DNA of 45,832 nt from an uncultured Eubacteriales bacterium (GCA_934488615.1 CAKSSJ010000016.1:1-45832), one strand, 5' to 3'; positions 34,527 through 43,747 are shown, counted from the stretch's first letter. Made by a program: numbers and translations. The notes: generated by a model from the letters alone, not told the origin.

Positions 34527-34542
34527 TGTTTCACGTGGAACA
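34527..34542. promoter_or_regulatory. parS: parS site (one mismatch)
   Basis: TGTTTCACGTGGAACA differs from the palindromic parS consensus at one position. Its reverse complement, TGTTCCACGTGAAACA, is a form found among natural parS sites. It lies between the noc terminator and the parA promoter. Confidence 0.9.
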
Positions 34543-34565
34543 AAAAAAGACGGGTCTCCCCGTCT
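34541..34565 (-). terminator. noc terminator abutting parS
   Basis: On the minus strand AGACGGG (34565-34559, reaching into the noc stop region), GAGA loop, CCCGTCT (34554-34548), then seven T. The T-run ends at the edge of the parS-like site. Confidence 0.85.
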
Positions 34566-35389
34566 CATTTGCAGCTTACATTTTCAGGCTTGTTGATTTT
34601 AACAACATATTCTATGTATTGATCGGTTTCATTTTTTGTTGCCGATGCGTTTATACCGCTTTTCCTCATTGTGCTGACTGCATGGTTCAGCGTGTTTATA
34701 AAGATGCGAACATCTTTGAATACCATTACCCTTTTGCCCTTTCTTTCTTTTTCCGGTTCCTTGTTCAGCATTTCTGTAATCAACTGCTCTGTTGCGTTGA
34801 CTGTCAGCCCTTGTTCAACTATAGTGTCAAGCGCTTGTTCCATCATTGCGACGGTCGGCAATCTAAGCAATGCTCTCGCGTGTCGCTCTGTCAGACCGTA
34901 AAGCATTATGCTGTAACGTATTTCATCGGGTAATCTAAGTATTCTCAGCTTATTTGATAAAGCGGATTGTGATTTACCAAGCTTTTTTGCAACCTCCTCC
35001 TGACTGAAGCCGAAGCCTTTAATCAGACGTTCTATTGCCATTGCTTCTTCAAAAAAGTGAAGATTTTCCCTTTGTAGGTTTTCAATTACCGCAAGCATTG
35101 CCGACTTTTCTTCATCAACATCCACCACAATTGACGGAATTGCAGATAAACCTGCCATCTTGCAAGCTCTGAGCCTGCGTTCTCCCGAGATAAGCTCGTA
35201 TCTGCCGTTTTCTTTTTTGCGAACGGTGATCGGCTGCAATAATCCGTTGTAATGAATACTTTCAGCAAGTCCCTCAAGATCGTCCCAGTTAAAGCTTTTT
35301 CTCGGCTGATGCGGATTGGGCTGAATGAGCCTTGCAGGCAACATAATTACTTCATTACTCTTTTTAAATTTAGTTTGGCTTTTGAGCAT
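34565..35389 (-). CDS. noc: Nucleoid occlusion protein Noc (ParB paralogue)
   Basis: This 274-residue ParB-family protein has GERRLRA (69-75) as its CTP-binding motif. Its HTH reads GKSQSALSNKLRIL...TERHARAL, where Gln, Lys and Arg occupy the positions known to switch specificity from parS to the Noc-binding site. That supports noc rather than a second parB. Noc prevents septum formation over DNA. The N-terminus lacks an evident FFxxL-type amphipathic helix like the membrane anchor of Bacillus Noc. AAGGAGG precedes the ATG. It has its own promoter. Confidence 0.85.
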   Translation of the reverse strand: MLKSQTKFKKSNEVIMLPARLIQPNPHQPRKSFNWDDLEGLAESIHYNGLLQPITVRKKENGRYELISGERRLRACKMAGLSAIPSIVVDVDEEKSAMLAVIENLQRENLHFFEEAMAIERLIKGFGFSQEEVAKKLGKSQSALSNKLRILRLPDEIRYSIMLYGLTERHARALLRLPTVAMMEQALDTIVEQGLTVNATEQLITEMLNKEPEKERKGKRVMVFKDVRIFINTLNHAVSTMRKSGINASATKNETDQYIEYVVKINKPENVSCK

Positions 35390-35420
35390 AGAAAAACCTC
35401 CTTATGCGTACCACAAAAAT

Positions 35421-35449
35421 ACTGTAACACGACAAAAGAAGGTTGTCCA
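35421..35449 (-). promoter_or_regulatory. noc promoter
   Basis: On the minus strand TGGACA (35449-35444), 17 nt, TACAGT (35426-35421), 32 nt upstream of the noc ATG. Confidence 0.55.
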
Positions 35450-35495
35450 CTGTTTTTCATTGACTAAAAGTGCTGTATTTCTCGCTGTTTTTCGT

Positions 35496-36209
35496 TTATG
35501 AGAGCGGTTTTTTTGATATTTGTGCCGAAGCTCGTGGATATTTTGGCGGAGTTTGCGATATTTTTTTTGTTAAAATAACGTACCTTTCACCGCAATTATC
35601 AATGTTAAGCTCTTTAATCTCTTCAATCTGACCGCCCAAAAGCTTTATCGCTCCCCTTGCGGCGGTGACCTCTTCATCGGTTTTAGCCGATTTCATGGGA
35701 GCAAAATATCCTCCGATTTTAACAAAAGGCATACAATACTCACTAAGAGTATTGAGATTCGCAACTGCTCTTGCCGTTACAATATCATATTGTTCACGAA
35801 AAGCTTTATCTTTTCCTGCAAGCTCAGCTCGCATATGAACTATGTGTGCATTTAGTCCGAGAAATTCAAGAACATTCGCAATAAAAACAAGCCGCTTGTT
35901 TGTTCCGTCAAGCAGGGTCATTCTAAGGTCAGGCCGTGCAATCAAAAGTACAACACCCGGGAATCCCGCACCCGTGCCTACATCAATTACTTTTGCATTT
36001 TCTTTAAAATCAAGACACGTTAAAATAGAAAGTGAATCAACAAAATGCTTATATACAATCTCATCGGGATCGGTAATTGCAGTAAGATTAAGTGTTTTAT
36101 TTGTTTCAACAAGCATCTCTGCATACAAATCAAATCTGTCAAGCGCAGTTTCATCAAGCAAAACACCGATTTTTTCGGCTTCACATTTTAAAAGTGATTT
36201 ATTTATCAT
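35496..36209 (-). CDS. rsmG: 16S rRNA (guanine527-N7) methyltransferase
   Basis: This SAM-dependent enzyme methylates G527 of 16S rRNA. The 237-residue product has the SAM-binding DVGTGAGFPG motif and the YDIVTARAVANL segment typical of RsmG/GidB. The start at ATG 36209 was chosen because AAAGGAG lies just upstream, while an in-frame TTG at 36227 lies inside that site. The start overlaps the mnmG end by 11 nt. It is the last gene of the long minus-strand block. Confidence 0.96.
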   Translation of the reverse strand: MINKSLLKCEAEKIGVLLDETALDRFDLYAEMLVETNKTLNLTAITDPDEIVYKHFVDSLSILTCLDFKENAKVIDVGTGAGFPGVVLLIARPDLRMTLLDGTNKRLVFIANVLEFLGLNAHIVHMRAELAGKDKAFREQYDIVTARAVANLNTLSEYCMPFVKIGGYFAPMKSAKTDEEVTAARGAIKLLGGQIEEIKELNIDNCGERYVILTKKISQTPPKYPRASAQISKKPLS

Positions 36210-38079
36210 TTCTGCGCTCCTTTTCAAGGTATATAAGCAAAACCGATATATCGGACGGACTTACACCCGAAATTCTCGAAGCCTGTCCTATACTGTGCGG
36301 CCGAATCTTAGATAGCTTTTCTCTTGCTTCAAGTCTCAAACCGAGAATCGAGTTGTAATCTATATCATCGGAGAGCGTTTGAACCTCAAGACGGTGCATT
36401 TCATCGACTTGAGCCTGCTGACGTTTAATATATCCCTCATATTTTGTATCAATTTCAACCTGTTCAAAGATTTCGTATGGTAAATCGGGTCTGTCAATAT
36501 CAATCGGTGTTAAGCTGTCATATCCAATCTGCGGTCTTTTAAGCAAGTCACAAAGACGAACACCTGTAGTTGCTTTTGATGTTTCACGTGAAACAAGTAT
36601 ATTGTTTAGTGCCTCTGACGGCGAAAATACGGTTTTTTCTGTGCGTTCCTTTTCGGCGGCAATAAGCTCAAGCTTTTTCAGAAATTTAGAATATCTTTCG
36701 TCACTAATAAGTCCTATTTCGTGCCCGATAGGCGTTAAACGGCGGTCAGCGTTATCCTGGCGGAGTAAAAGTCTGTATTCGGAGCGTGAAGTCATCATTC
36801 TGTAAGGATCTGAACAGCCCTTTGTGACAAGATCATCAATTAAAGTACCGATGTATGAGCCTGAACGCTCTAAAATAAGCGGTTTTTGACCCTTAACCTT
36901 TCTTGCGGCATTGATTCCGGCAACAAGCCCCTGTGCCGCGGCTTCCTCATAGCCCGAGGAGCCGTTGAATTGACCTGCACCGAAGAGTCCGTCATAGTCC
37001 AAAAATTCAAGGCTTGCCTTGAGCGCAAGAGGGTCTACACAGTCATATTCAATCGCATAAGCTGTCCTCATAAGCTCGGCATGCTCAAGCCCTGGGATAG
37101 TTCTTATAAATTTAAGCTGAACATCCTCGGGGAGGGAGGAGGAAAGACCTTGCAAGTACATTTCTTCTGTATGCTCTCCGCAGGGTTCAATAAATATCTG
37201 ATGACGTTCCTTTTCTGCAAAGCGAACAATTTTATCTTCAATGCTCGGGCAGTAACGCGGACCCTTGCCGTCAATCTTGCCGCTGTAAAGAGGGGAGCGA
37301 TGCAAATTTTGCAAAATTACATCCTTAGTAGCAAGATTTGTATAAGTAACATAGCAGGGGAGTTTGTTTTGAATATTTCGCTTGTTATCAAATGAAAACG
37401 GAACAATTCTTTCGTCTCCGTTTTGAATTTCAAGATTTTTACAATTAACAGTTTTTTTGTTCACTCGTGACGGAGTACCTGTTTTAAAGCGTCTTGTCGG
37501 GATTCCGATACTTTTAAGCGCTTCACCAAGTCTTTTAGCAGGAAACATGCCGTCAGGGCCGCTTTCATAAGAAACATCACCGACGTAAACCTTGCCGCTG
37601 AGAAAAGTTCCCGTTGCTAAAATAACACAATCGGCGGTGTAAACTGCTTCAAGGTGTGTTTTTAACTGCCATTTGCCGTTTTCAAGCTTCTGAATATCGA
37701 CAATTTCGCCCTGACGAAGGTCAAGTCCGTCCTGCATTTCAAGTGCATGCTTCATATAGTCGGAATAAAGACGACGGTCGATCTGAGCACGCAGGCTGTG
37801 GACGGCGGGACCCTTGCCAAGGTTAAGAATACGGCTCTGAAGGGTGTTTGCATCTGCGGCTTTGCCCATTTCGCCGCCGAGAGCGTCAATTTCACGGACA
37901 AGATGTCCTTTTGATGTTCCGCCGATTGAAGGATTGCAAGCCATGTTGCCAACCCAGTCGAGATTTATTGTAAAAACACAGGTTTCACAGCCAAGACGAG
38001 CGGCGGCAAGCCCTGCTTCAATGCCGGCATGACCTGCGCCGATAACTATAACCTGATAATCCTTTGCAAAATATTCCAT
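36199..38079 (-). CDS. mnmG: tRNA uridine-5-carboxymethylaminomethyl synthase, MnmG subunit
   Basis: MnmG is the FAD-dependent partner of MnmE in forming (c)mnm5U34 in tRNAs. The 626-residue product has the N-terminal dinucleotide motif GAGHAGIEAGLAAARLG (residues 13-29), the CNPSIGGTSKGHLVREIDALGG signature and the C-terminal SPSDISVLLIYLEK region. AGAAG before the ATG is a modest ribosome site. It follows mnmE by 16 nt. A perfect parS site lies within the coding sequence. Confidence 0.98.
   Translation of the reverse strand: MEYFAKDYQVIVIGAGHAGIEAGLAAARLGCETCVFTINLDWVGNMACNPSIGGTSKGHLVREIDALGGEMGKAADANTLQSRILNLGKGPAVHSLRAQIDRRLYSDYMKHALEMQDGLDLRQGEIVDIQKLENGKWQLKTHLEAVYTADCVILATGTFLSGKVYVGDVSYESGPDGMFPAKRLGEALKSIGIPTRRFKTGTPSRVNKKTVNCKNLEIQNGDERIVPFSFDNKRNIQNKLPCYVTYTNLATKDVILQNLHRSPLYSGKIDGKGPRYCPSIEDKIVRFAEKERHQIFIEPCGEHTEEMYLQGLSSSLPEDVQLKFIRTIPGLEHAELMRTAYAIEYDCVDPLALKASLEFLDYDGLFGAGQFNGSSGYEEAAAQGLVAGINAARKVKGQKPLILERSGSYIGTLIDDLVTKGCSDPYRMMTSRSEYRLLLRQDNADRRLTPIGHEIGLISDERYSKFLKKLELIAAEKERTEKTVFSPSEALNNILVSRETSKATTGVRLCDLLKRPQIGYDSLTPIDIDRPDLPYEIFEQVEIDTKYEGYIKRQQAQVDEMHRLEVQTLSDDIDYNSILGLRLEAREKLSKIRPHSIGQASRISGVSPSDISVLLIYLEKERRNDK
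36580..36595. promoter_or_regulatory. parS: parS site, perfect palindrome, inside mnmG
   Basis: TGTTTCACGTGAAACA, an exact match to the consensus ParB-loading site, is encoded within mnmG about 2.9 kb from parB. Confidence 0.97.
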
Positions 38080-38095
38080 ATAACTTCTCTTTTCT

Positions 38096-39466
38096 TTATT
38101 TTCCTACGCAAAATTGTTTAAAGACCTCATCAACGACTACTTCGCTTGCTTTCTGTCCTGTTAACTCAAGCAATGCGGCTATTGCATCATCAACGCAAAC
38201 ACCGATTGCATCCGTTGGGAATCCCATATTCAAAGCGTTTAAGGCATCATTTAAAGCATTTACAGCCTTTTCACAGCAAATTTTCTGTCTTTCGTTGACA
38301 AGCATTGCAGATGTTGTGTCAAAATTCTTTGTACCGATCATTTCGGTTACACGCGAGCAAAGTTTATCATATCCGTTGCCGTTTTTTGCAGAGATAAGCA
38401 GGGGAGTACCAAGTGTATTTTCTATATACGCAATATCGAGCAGCGGCTCAAGATCAGTCTTATTTACGATTGGTATAACGTTCTTACCTTTGCAGTCGTT
38501 TATCAGTTCCTTGTCCTCATCTGATAGAGGCTTTGAAAGATCAAAAACTGCAAAAACTATAGCGGCACGTTCAAGCTTTTTTCTGCTTCGCTCAACGCCG
38601 AGCTTTTCAACAATGTCACCTGTTTCTCTCATTCCCGCAGTGTCGGAAATTTTAAGAATACATCCGTCAAGGTTTACGGTTTCTTCAACAACATCTCGTG
38701 TCGTTCCTTCAACATCGGTTACTATTGACCTATCATAGCCTGTCAAAAGGTTCATGAGTGTTGATTTACCGACATTCGGCTTGCCGACAATCGCCGCTTC
38801 AACTCCATTTGTAACAGCCATTCCGCTGTCAAAGTTATCAAGCAATGTCGATAATTCTATATTAGCACTATTTATAGTGTTATAAAGCTCATTTTCGCCC
38901 AATTCATCTATTTCATCGTCAGGATAATCGACCCATGCGGCAATGTGAGCCGCGATAGAAAGGAGAGATGAATTTATTTTTTCAATTTTACGGCTTAAAG
39001 TACCCTCAAGCTGATTAAAAGCGGCATTTGCACCTTGCTCACCCTGAGCGGAAATAAGCGTCATAACGCTTTCAGCCTCGGAAAGATCAAGCTTGCCGTT
39101 GAGAAAGGCGCGTTTTGTAAATTCGCCGGGGGCGGCGGGCTGTGCACCGTTTTGAAGAACCAGACGTAAAATCTTTTTCATCAGAACAATGCCGCCGTGG
39201 CAGTTTATTTCAACAACATCCTCGCCCGTGTAGCTGTGTGGAGCACGGAAAACGAGACAAACGACCTCATCAATAGGAGTTTCACCGTCAAAAATCTTGC
39301 CAAAGTAAGCGCGGTAGCCCTTGGATAAGCTGAGCTTTTTCCCATTAACGGAAACAAAAATTTTGTCAGCTATTTCAGCCGCATTTTTTCCCGATATTCT
39401 TATAATTCCAACGCCGCCGTTACCCAGCGGTGTGGATATGGCGGCGATTGATGACAAATCACTCAT
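38096..39466 (-). CDS. mnmE: tRNA modification GTPase MnmE
   Basis: This GTPase acts with MnmG at U34 of tRNAs. The 456-residue product has an N-terminal tetrahydrofolate-binding domain and a helical domain. The inserted G domain carries G1 GKPNVGKS (about 226-233), DTAGMRET and NKTD motifs. The C-terminal CVGK ends in the conserved catalytic Cys453. GAGGT precedes the ATG. It starts 10 nt after the MinD-like gene, instead of the usual jag/yidC neighbours. Confidence 0.98.
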   Translation of the reverse strand: MSDLSSIAAISTPLGNGGVGIIRISGKNAAEIADKIFVSVNGKKLSLSKGYRAYFGKIFDGETPIDEVVCLVFRAPHSYTGEDVVEINCHGGIVLMKKILRLVLQNGAQPAAPGEFTKRAFLNGKLDLSEAESVMTLISAQGEQGANAAFNQLEGTLSRKIEKINSSLLSIAAHIAAWVDYPDDEIDELGENELYNTINSANIELSTLLDNFDSGMAVTNGVEAAIVGKPNVGKSTLMNLLTGYDRSIVTDVEGTTRDVVEETVNLDGCILKISDTAGMRETGDIVEKLGVERSRKKLERAAIVFAVFDLSKPLSDEDKELINDCKGKNVIPIVNKTDLEPLLDIAYIENTLGTPLLISAKNGNGYDKLCSRVTEMIGTKNFDTTSAMLVNERQKICCEKAVNALNDALNALNMGFPTDAIGVCVDDAIAALLELTGQKASEVVVDEVFKQFCVGK

Positions 39467-39476
39467 TGCGGTGACC

Positions 39477-40199
39477 TCACAATTTCAAATTGATATTGTA
39501 TCCTTCAAGACGCATTGCAATGCGCTTGAAAGCTTCCTTTGCTTTAGAATTATCAAGCATTCTCATGCCCGTAACAGAGCAATACGAAATCTTTTTATCC
39601 TCGGGAACAACACCTATAAGCTGAAGTGAGGTTGCATCAATTACTTCGTCGATATTGAGGTAGTGTCCCTGAGTGGTTTGTTTTTTATTAAATCTGTTTA
39701 TAGCAAGCTTTACATCATTAACGCCGAGGGAGGAAAGCTTGTCGCCTGCAAACGAGCCTACGCGCACGCAAACTTCATCTGCTGTTGAAACGATTATACC
39801 CTCGTCTGCACATGCGGCGGCAAGTGTAAATCCTCCGCTTACGCCCGCAGGAGCATCCATGAGAATATAGTCAAAGCTGTCATCATATTTATCAAGCATT
39901 TCCTTAACAGATTTGTCGGTAAAATCATCAAGAAAATGCGTCGGAGCAGTAAGCAGAGCGGGTCCAATCGTTGAACGAAGCGCCTGAGTTGAATCGCATG
40001 AGCCTGTAATTACATCGCCCCAGTTGAAAATTCCTGTATCGTCGGAAGCAAGAATAAGGTCAAGACAGCCCATACCGATGTCAAAATCGACAACCAGCAC
40101 GCTTTGCCCCATGCTGCAAAGCTCAATCGCGATGCCGGCGGTAAGTGAGGATTTTCCCACTCCGCCTTTGCCTGAGGCCAATACAATTTTTCTTGCCAT
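39477..40199 (-). CDS. MinD-like ParA-family ATPase
   Basis: This 240-residue P-loop ATPase has the deviant Walker A GKGGVGKSS (10-18, signature Lys11) and LVVDFDIGMGCLDL, like MinD. MinD dimers on the membrane activate MinC to block FtsZ at wrong sites. The gene follows mrdA, where minCD often lies in Firmicutes, but minC is absent. The product is shorter than the usual ~265 residues, ending just after KRIAMRLEGYNINLKL without a clear MinD membrane-targeting helix. Division-site control is likely but not certain; FlhG-like or other spatial roles remain possible. Confidence 0.8.
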   Translation of the reverse strand: MARKIVLASGKGGVGKSSLTAGIAIELCSMGQSVLVVDFDIGMGCLDLILASDDTGIFNWGDVITGSCDSTQALRSTIGPALLTAPTHFLDDFTDKSVKEMLDKYDDSFDYILMDAPAGVSGGFTLAAACADEGIIVSTADEVCVRVGSFAGDKLSSLGVNDVKLAINRFNKKQTTQGHYLNIDEVIDATSLQLIGVVPEDKKISYCSVTGMRMLDNSKAKEAFKRIAMRLEGYNINLKL

Positions 40200-40219
40200 A
40201 TTATCACTTCCTGCTATTT

Positions 40220-42280
40220 TTATCTGAGAAGGTCGCTGTATTCCTGATTTGTGCTTTCCGAATCGTCAGCGTTTTCGTCCTCGCCCGTTGTGACCTTGTT
40301 TTTATAATAATAATTATAAACGGAAGATGCAATCGGTGCAAGGCTACCACCCGAATACGCGCCCTCAACGGCAACAGCAACGCAAATTTCCGGGTCATCA
40401 TACGGAGCCATGGTGATAAGGAAACCGTTGGTGTAAATACCGGTTTTTCCGTTAATAGTTTTTTCAAGCGTTGAAGTACCGGTTTTGCACGCAACCTTGA
40501 CAACGGAATCGTCAAAGCTTCCAGCAAGAGTTACGGTAGCAACACGGCGCATGCCTTCCTTAATTATCTGAACGTTTTTCTGTTTAAATCCTGTTTCGCA
40601 GACAACCTCGGGCTTTTTCTCCTCAATGATAGTGGAGTTATCAGCAGAATAAATTGATTTTACAAGGTGAACCTTGTAGCGTGTTCCGCCGTTTGCGATA
40701 GTTGAAACATAGTTGCAAAGCTGAAGCGGGGTGAAAAGGTTACCTGCCTGTCCGATAGCTGACTGAAGAGCAAAGCCGGTTTGCCATTTCTGACCGATTG
40801 ATGTACGGTAGCTCGGTGAATCAAGGACACCCGTGTTTTCGTAAAGCTCGATACCTGTAGGCTGGCCGAGTCCGAGCATTTCACGGTACATGTTCATCTT
40901 TTCAATACCCAGAAGTTCACCGCCGAAATGATAAAAATAAATGTTGCACGAATCTTGAATGGCAGTCCTAATATCAATAATAGATGTTTCGGGGTTGTTG
41001 TTGCACACAAGACCGTACTTATAGGTGCCGAGACATTCAATTGTTGAGTTCTCGTCCGCAACGCCCTCCTCAAGAATACCGATCGCTGTGGAAACCTTAG
41101 CGGTTGAACCGGGAGCATAGGTGCTGAGCAATGCGCGGTTAAAGAGGGGAGAGTCGGCGTCCTTTGCGAGCTTTGAGTAATCCTTATAATATGTGTTCAG
41201 ATCATATGAGGGGTAGGTCGCCATGGCAAGAACCTCGCCCGTCTTACAGTTCATAACGACAGCCGCACCGCCGCCCTTGTTGGCACTGTCAAGCGATTTG
41301 ATCTTTGCCGCAAGCGCATCCTGCGTTACCTTTTGCAGACCTGCATCAAGGGTTAGAAAAACATTATCTCCGTTTTCAAGACCATCTGTCACGACGCTTT
41401 GTGTTCCGTCAAGCGCAGTGGTAACAATTTTCTTGCCGTTCTTTCCCTTGAGCTGTTTTTCAAAAAGCTGTTCAATACCGGATTTTCCGACAATGTCATC
41501 CATAGCGTAGCCGTCTTTTTTCAGCTCGGCATATTCTTCGGCGCTGATGATGCCCGTGACGCCGATTATATGAGGCGCGAGAGTGCCGTCCGCGTATTCG
41601 CGATAATTTCCTATCTGAATGTCGACGCCCTTATAAAAACGGCTGTTTTCTTTAATAACCGAGGCAACCTGATCGGTAACATCTGTCGCAAAAACATAGG
41701 GATTTGCGGAATTAAAATTGTTTATCTTCATTTGATAGCAAACCGAAGCGATTTTTCTTCTGTCTGCCTTCGAATAGCTTTCAAGCTTATATCTGTCCAC
41801 AAGCTCGCTCATGCAATCGTCCGCCGTTGCGTATTTGTTGAGTCTGAGAACATCTCTCGACTTCATTGTTTTAATGTCCTTGTCTCTATCCTCGGCAAAC
41901 TGATAGTTACCGCTCGCGTCAAGGACAATGGGCATGTCGTCGTTCCATTTTACATTATTCTTTTCAAAAAGATCTATAAGCGATTTAATAAGCTTATTTC
42001 GTTCCTCTTGTTCGGAATATTCGGGGAATTCCGCAGAATTGAAAACAACATCATTGCCCTGCCTGTTGCCGACAATGACCTTTCCGTTTCGGTCAAAAAT
42101 CTGACCTCTCGTCGCTTTGATTTCAGTGGATTCAACGGAAGCGGTATTCGACGCGATTTCTTTCTTAGCGTCAATCAGCTGGCTTTTTGCAAGGGTGAAA
42201 ATAAAAACTGCCGTAAGACAGACAAATATAATTACCATTGCAATAAATCTTCCCTTTTTTTCTTCACGGGCAAGTCTCAT
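40220..42280 (-). CDS. mrdA: Penicillin-binding protein 2 (elongation-specific transpeptidase)
   Basis: This class B PBP of the rod complex crosslinks peptidoglycan with RodA. The 686-residue product has one N-terminal membrane anchor, a PBP dimerisation domain (HIIGVTGIIS region) and a transpeptidase domain. Its motifs are SxxK (Ser392-Lys395, in GSTAK), SCN (444-446) and KTG (599-601). AAAGGAG precedes the ATG. It lies downstream of mreBCD, the classic layout. A short acidic tail ends the protein. Confidence 0.95.
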   Translation of the reverse strand: MRLAREEKKGRFIAMVIIFVCLTAVFIFTLAKSQLIDAKKEIASNTASVESTEIKATRGQIFDRNGKVIVGNRQGNDVVFNSAEFPEYSEQEERNKLIKSLIDLFEKNNVKWNDDMPIVLDASGNYQFAEDRDKDIKTMKSRDVLRLNKYATADDCMSELVDRYKLESYSKADRRKIASVCYQMKINNFNSANPYVFATDVTDQVASVIKENSRFYKGVDIQIGNYREYADGTLAPHIIGVTGIISAEEYAELKKDGYAMDDIVGKSGIEQLFEKQLKGKNGKKIVTTALDGTQSVVTDGLENGDNVFLTLDAGLQKVTQDALAAKIKSLDSANKGGGAAVVMNCKTGEVLAMATYPSYDLNTYYKDYSKLAKDADSPLFNRALLSTYAPGSTAKVSTAIGILEEGVADENSTIECLGTYKYGLVCNNNPETSIIDIRTAIQDSCNIYFYHFGGELLGIEKMNMYREMLGLGQPTGIELYENTGVLDSPSYRTSIGQKWQTGFALQSAIGQAGNLFTPLQLCNYVSTIANGGTRYKVHLVKSIYSADNSTIIEEKKPEVVCETGFKQKNVQIIKEGMRRVATVTLAGSFDDSVVKVACKTGTSTLEKTINGKTGIYTNGFLITMAPYDDPEICVAVAVEGAYSGGSLAPIASSVYNYYYKNKVTTGEDENADDSESTNQEYSDLLR

Positions 42281-42326
42281 TTTTTCACTCCTTTACAAAA
42301 ATATAAAGCGGTATCATAAAAATAAT

Positions 42327-42857
42327 TTATTTATATTTTTTAAAAACAAGTCGGACAAGTAAATAAAAAATCGGTGTAAATAAAGAAGTATAAATTGCGG
42401 AAACAAAATAGTATTTCAGATAGAACAAAAATGAAATATTCACACCGTCAAAAATGTAAAAGAAAAGGCAATATAATGAGTTCAGAATCAACGTGAATGA
42501 AAATGTGAAAATAAGTGCGGTCACGAGATTATTTCTCATTAAATATGTTATAAGAATACCCGAGCAAAAGCCGATAAGGGTAAAAATAACGGAATAGAAG
42601 CAAACGCTGTCTGGACTTACGGTTTCCAGAGCCATGCCTGCCGCAAGACCGAAAAAAAGTCCGCTGAATTCACGTTCAAACATTGCAATGCACACCGTTG
42701 CGGGAACAAGCAGACATGCATGAATATTAAACGGTGCAGGGAAAAAGCCTCCCGTTGTTTGCAAGAGAAAGGTGACAAGCAGCAGAATCGCGAGAACAAT
42801 TCTCCTCTTTATGCTGTCATTTTTTTTCAGCTCTTCAATGTAATTCATATCAGTCAC
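42327..42857 (-). CDS. mreD: Rod shape-determining protein MreD
   Basis: This 176-residue integral membrane protein has about five hydrophobic segments, the normal size and composition for MreD. The start overlaps the mreC end by 8 nt, indicating coupling. Identification rests on hydropathy, the ALILTYLMRN-like central region and the position between mreC and mrdA. MreD belongs to the membrane complex that couples MreB to PBP2 and RodA. Confidence 0.88.
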   Translation of the reverse strand: MTDMNYIEELKKNDSIKRRIVLAILLLVTFLLQTTGGFFPAPFNIHACLLVPATVCIAMFEREFSGLFFGLAAGMALETVSPDSVCFYSVIFTLIGFCSGILITYLMRNNLVTALIFTFSFTLILNSLYCLFFYIFDGVNISFLFYLKYYFVSAIYTSLFTPIFYLLVRLVFKKYK

Positions 42858-43710
42858 CCGTGATCGTTATAACGCCCTGACCCTCAAACTCGGTGATAAT
42901 AAACACCTCTGAAAGTTCTTCAATGTTGACGGCAGATCTTATTGTTGCATACGATGAGCCGTCCTCCTTGGAGCTTTCAAGTTTAACGACAGTTCCGACA
43001 ATGAGATCCTTGGGATAAACTCCTCCGTTGCCCGTTGTGCAGATAATTCCGCTCGGAGAAACGGACGAGCCTGATTTAAGCCCGGGGAGCTTGCAATATA
43101 TTCTGTCCTCTGTCTTACCGAGTCCTGTTACATAGCCGATCTCTCCCGTGTAAGTCTCATATACACTGACATTCATTTTGGGGTTTGAAATGGTATATAC
43201 GGTGCAGGAGGTCGGACTGACGCTTGCAACCACACCGATAAGATTTTTGCCGTAGATAACGGGATCGTTTATTTTTACACCTGCCGCTGTGCCTTTATTG
43301 AGTGTAAAGGAAGCGAACGGATTCTCAAAATCATTTGAAATTATCTTTGCGTTCTGAAATTTGAAGTCGGGATTTTCCTCTTTAACTCCGAGGAAGTCCT
43401 CGTAGGTTCCGAGCTTCTTTTTTATGTTGTTATAATCAATAATTTTGCTTTGATATTCTTCAAGCTGTTCCTTGAGCTTTGAGTTTTCCTCCTGAAGAGT
43501 TTTTGACGATTTAAAGCTGTCGTTAAAATTTGAAAACTTATAGCTGAGGTAAGAAGAAAAGCGCTGAAGAGGATGAAGCACCGTACTTGTTGCAGAAGAA
43601 AGGGGAGTGGCATTATTGTGCGTATAGGCGGCAATGACAGCACCCAGCGAAAGCGCAACGATAACGCAGATAAGAGCTTTGAACGCACGGTTTCTGAATA
43701 TTTTTCTCAT
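42850..43710 (-). CDS. mreC: Rod shape-determining protein MreC
   Basis: This 286-residue bitopic protein has one N-terminal membrane helix (about residues 9-29), then a coiled coil (about 65-105, LKEQLEEYQSKI). A beta-barrel periplasmic-type domain follows with the conserved DPVIYGKNLIGVV-like segment. It links the cytoskeleton to PBP2 outside the membrane. AAGGAGG precedes the ATG. It follows mreB by 37 nt and overlaps mreD. Confidence 0.95.
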   Translation of the reverse strand: MRKIFRNRAFKALICVIVALSLGAVIAAYTHNNATPLSSATSTVLHPLQRFSSYLSYKFSNFNDSFKSSKTLQEENSKLKEQLEEYQSKIIDYNNIKKKLGTYEDFLGVKEENPDFKFQNAKIISNDFENPFASFTLNKGTAAGVKINDPVIYGKNLIGVVASVSPTSCTVYTISNPKMNVSVYETYTGEIGYVTGLGKTEDRIYCKLPGLKSGSSVSPSGIICTTGNGGVYPKDLIVGTVVKLESSKEDGSSYATIRSAVNIEELSEVFIITEFEGQGVITITGD

Positions 43711-43747
43711 TCCTCTTCACCTCCTTGATTTTTAAAAAGATTTTTCA

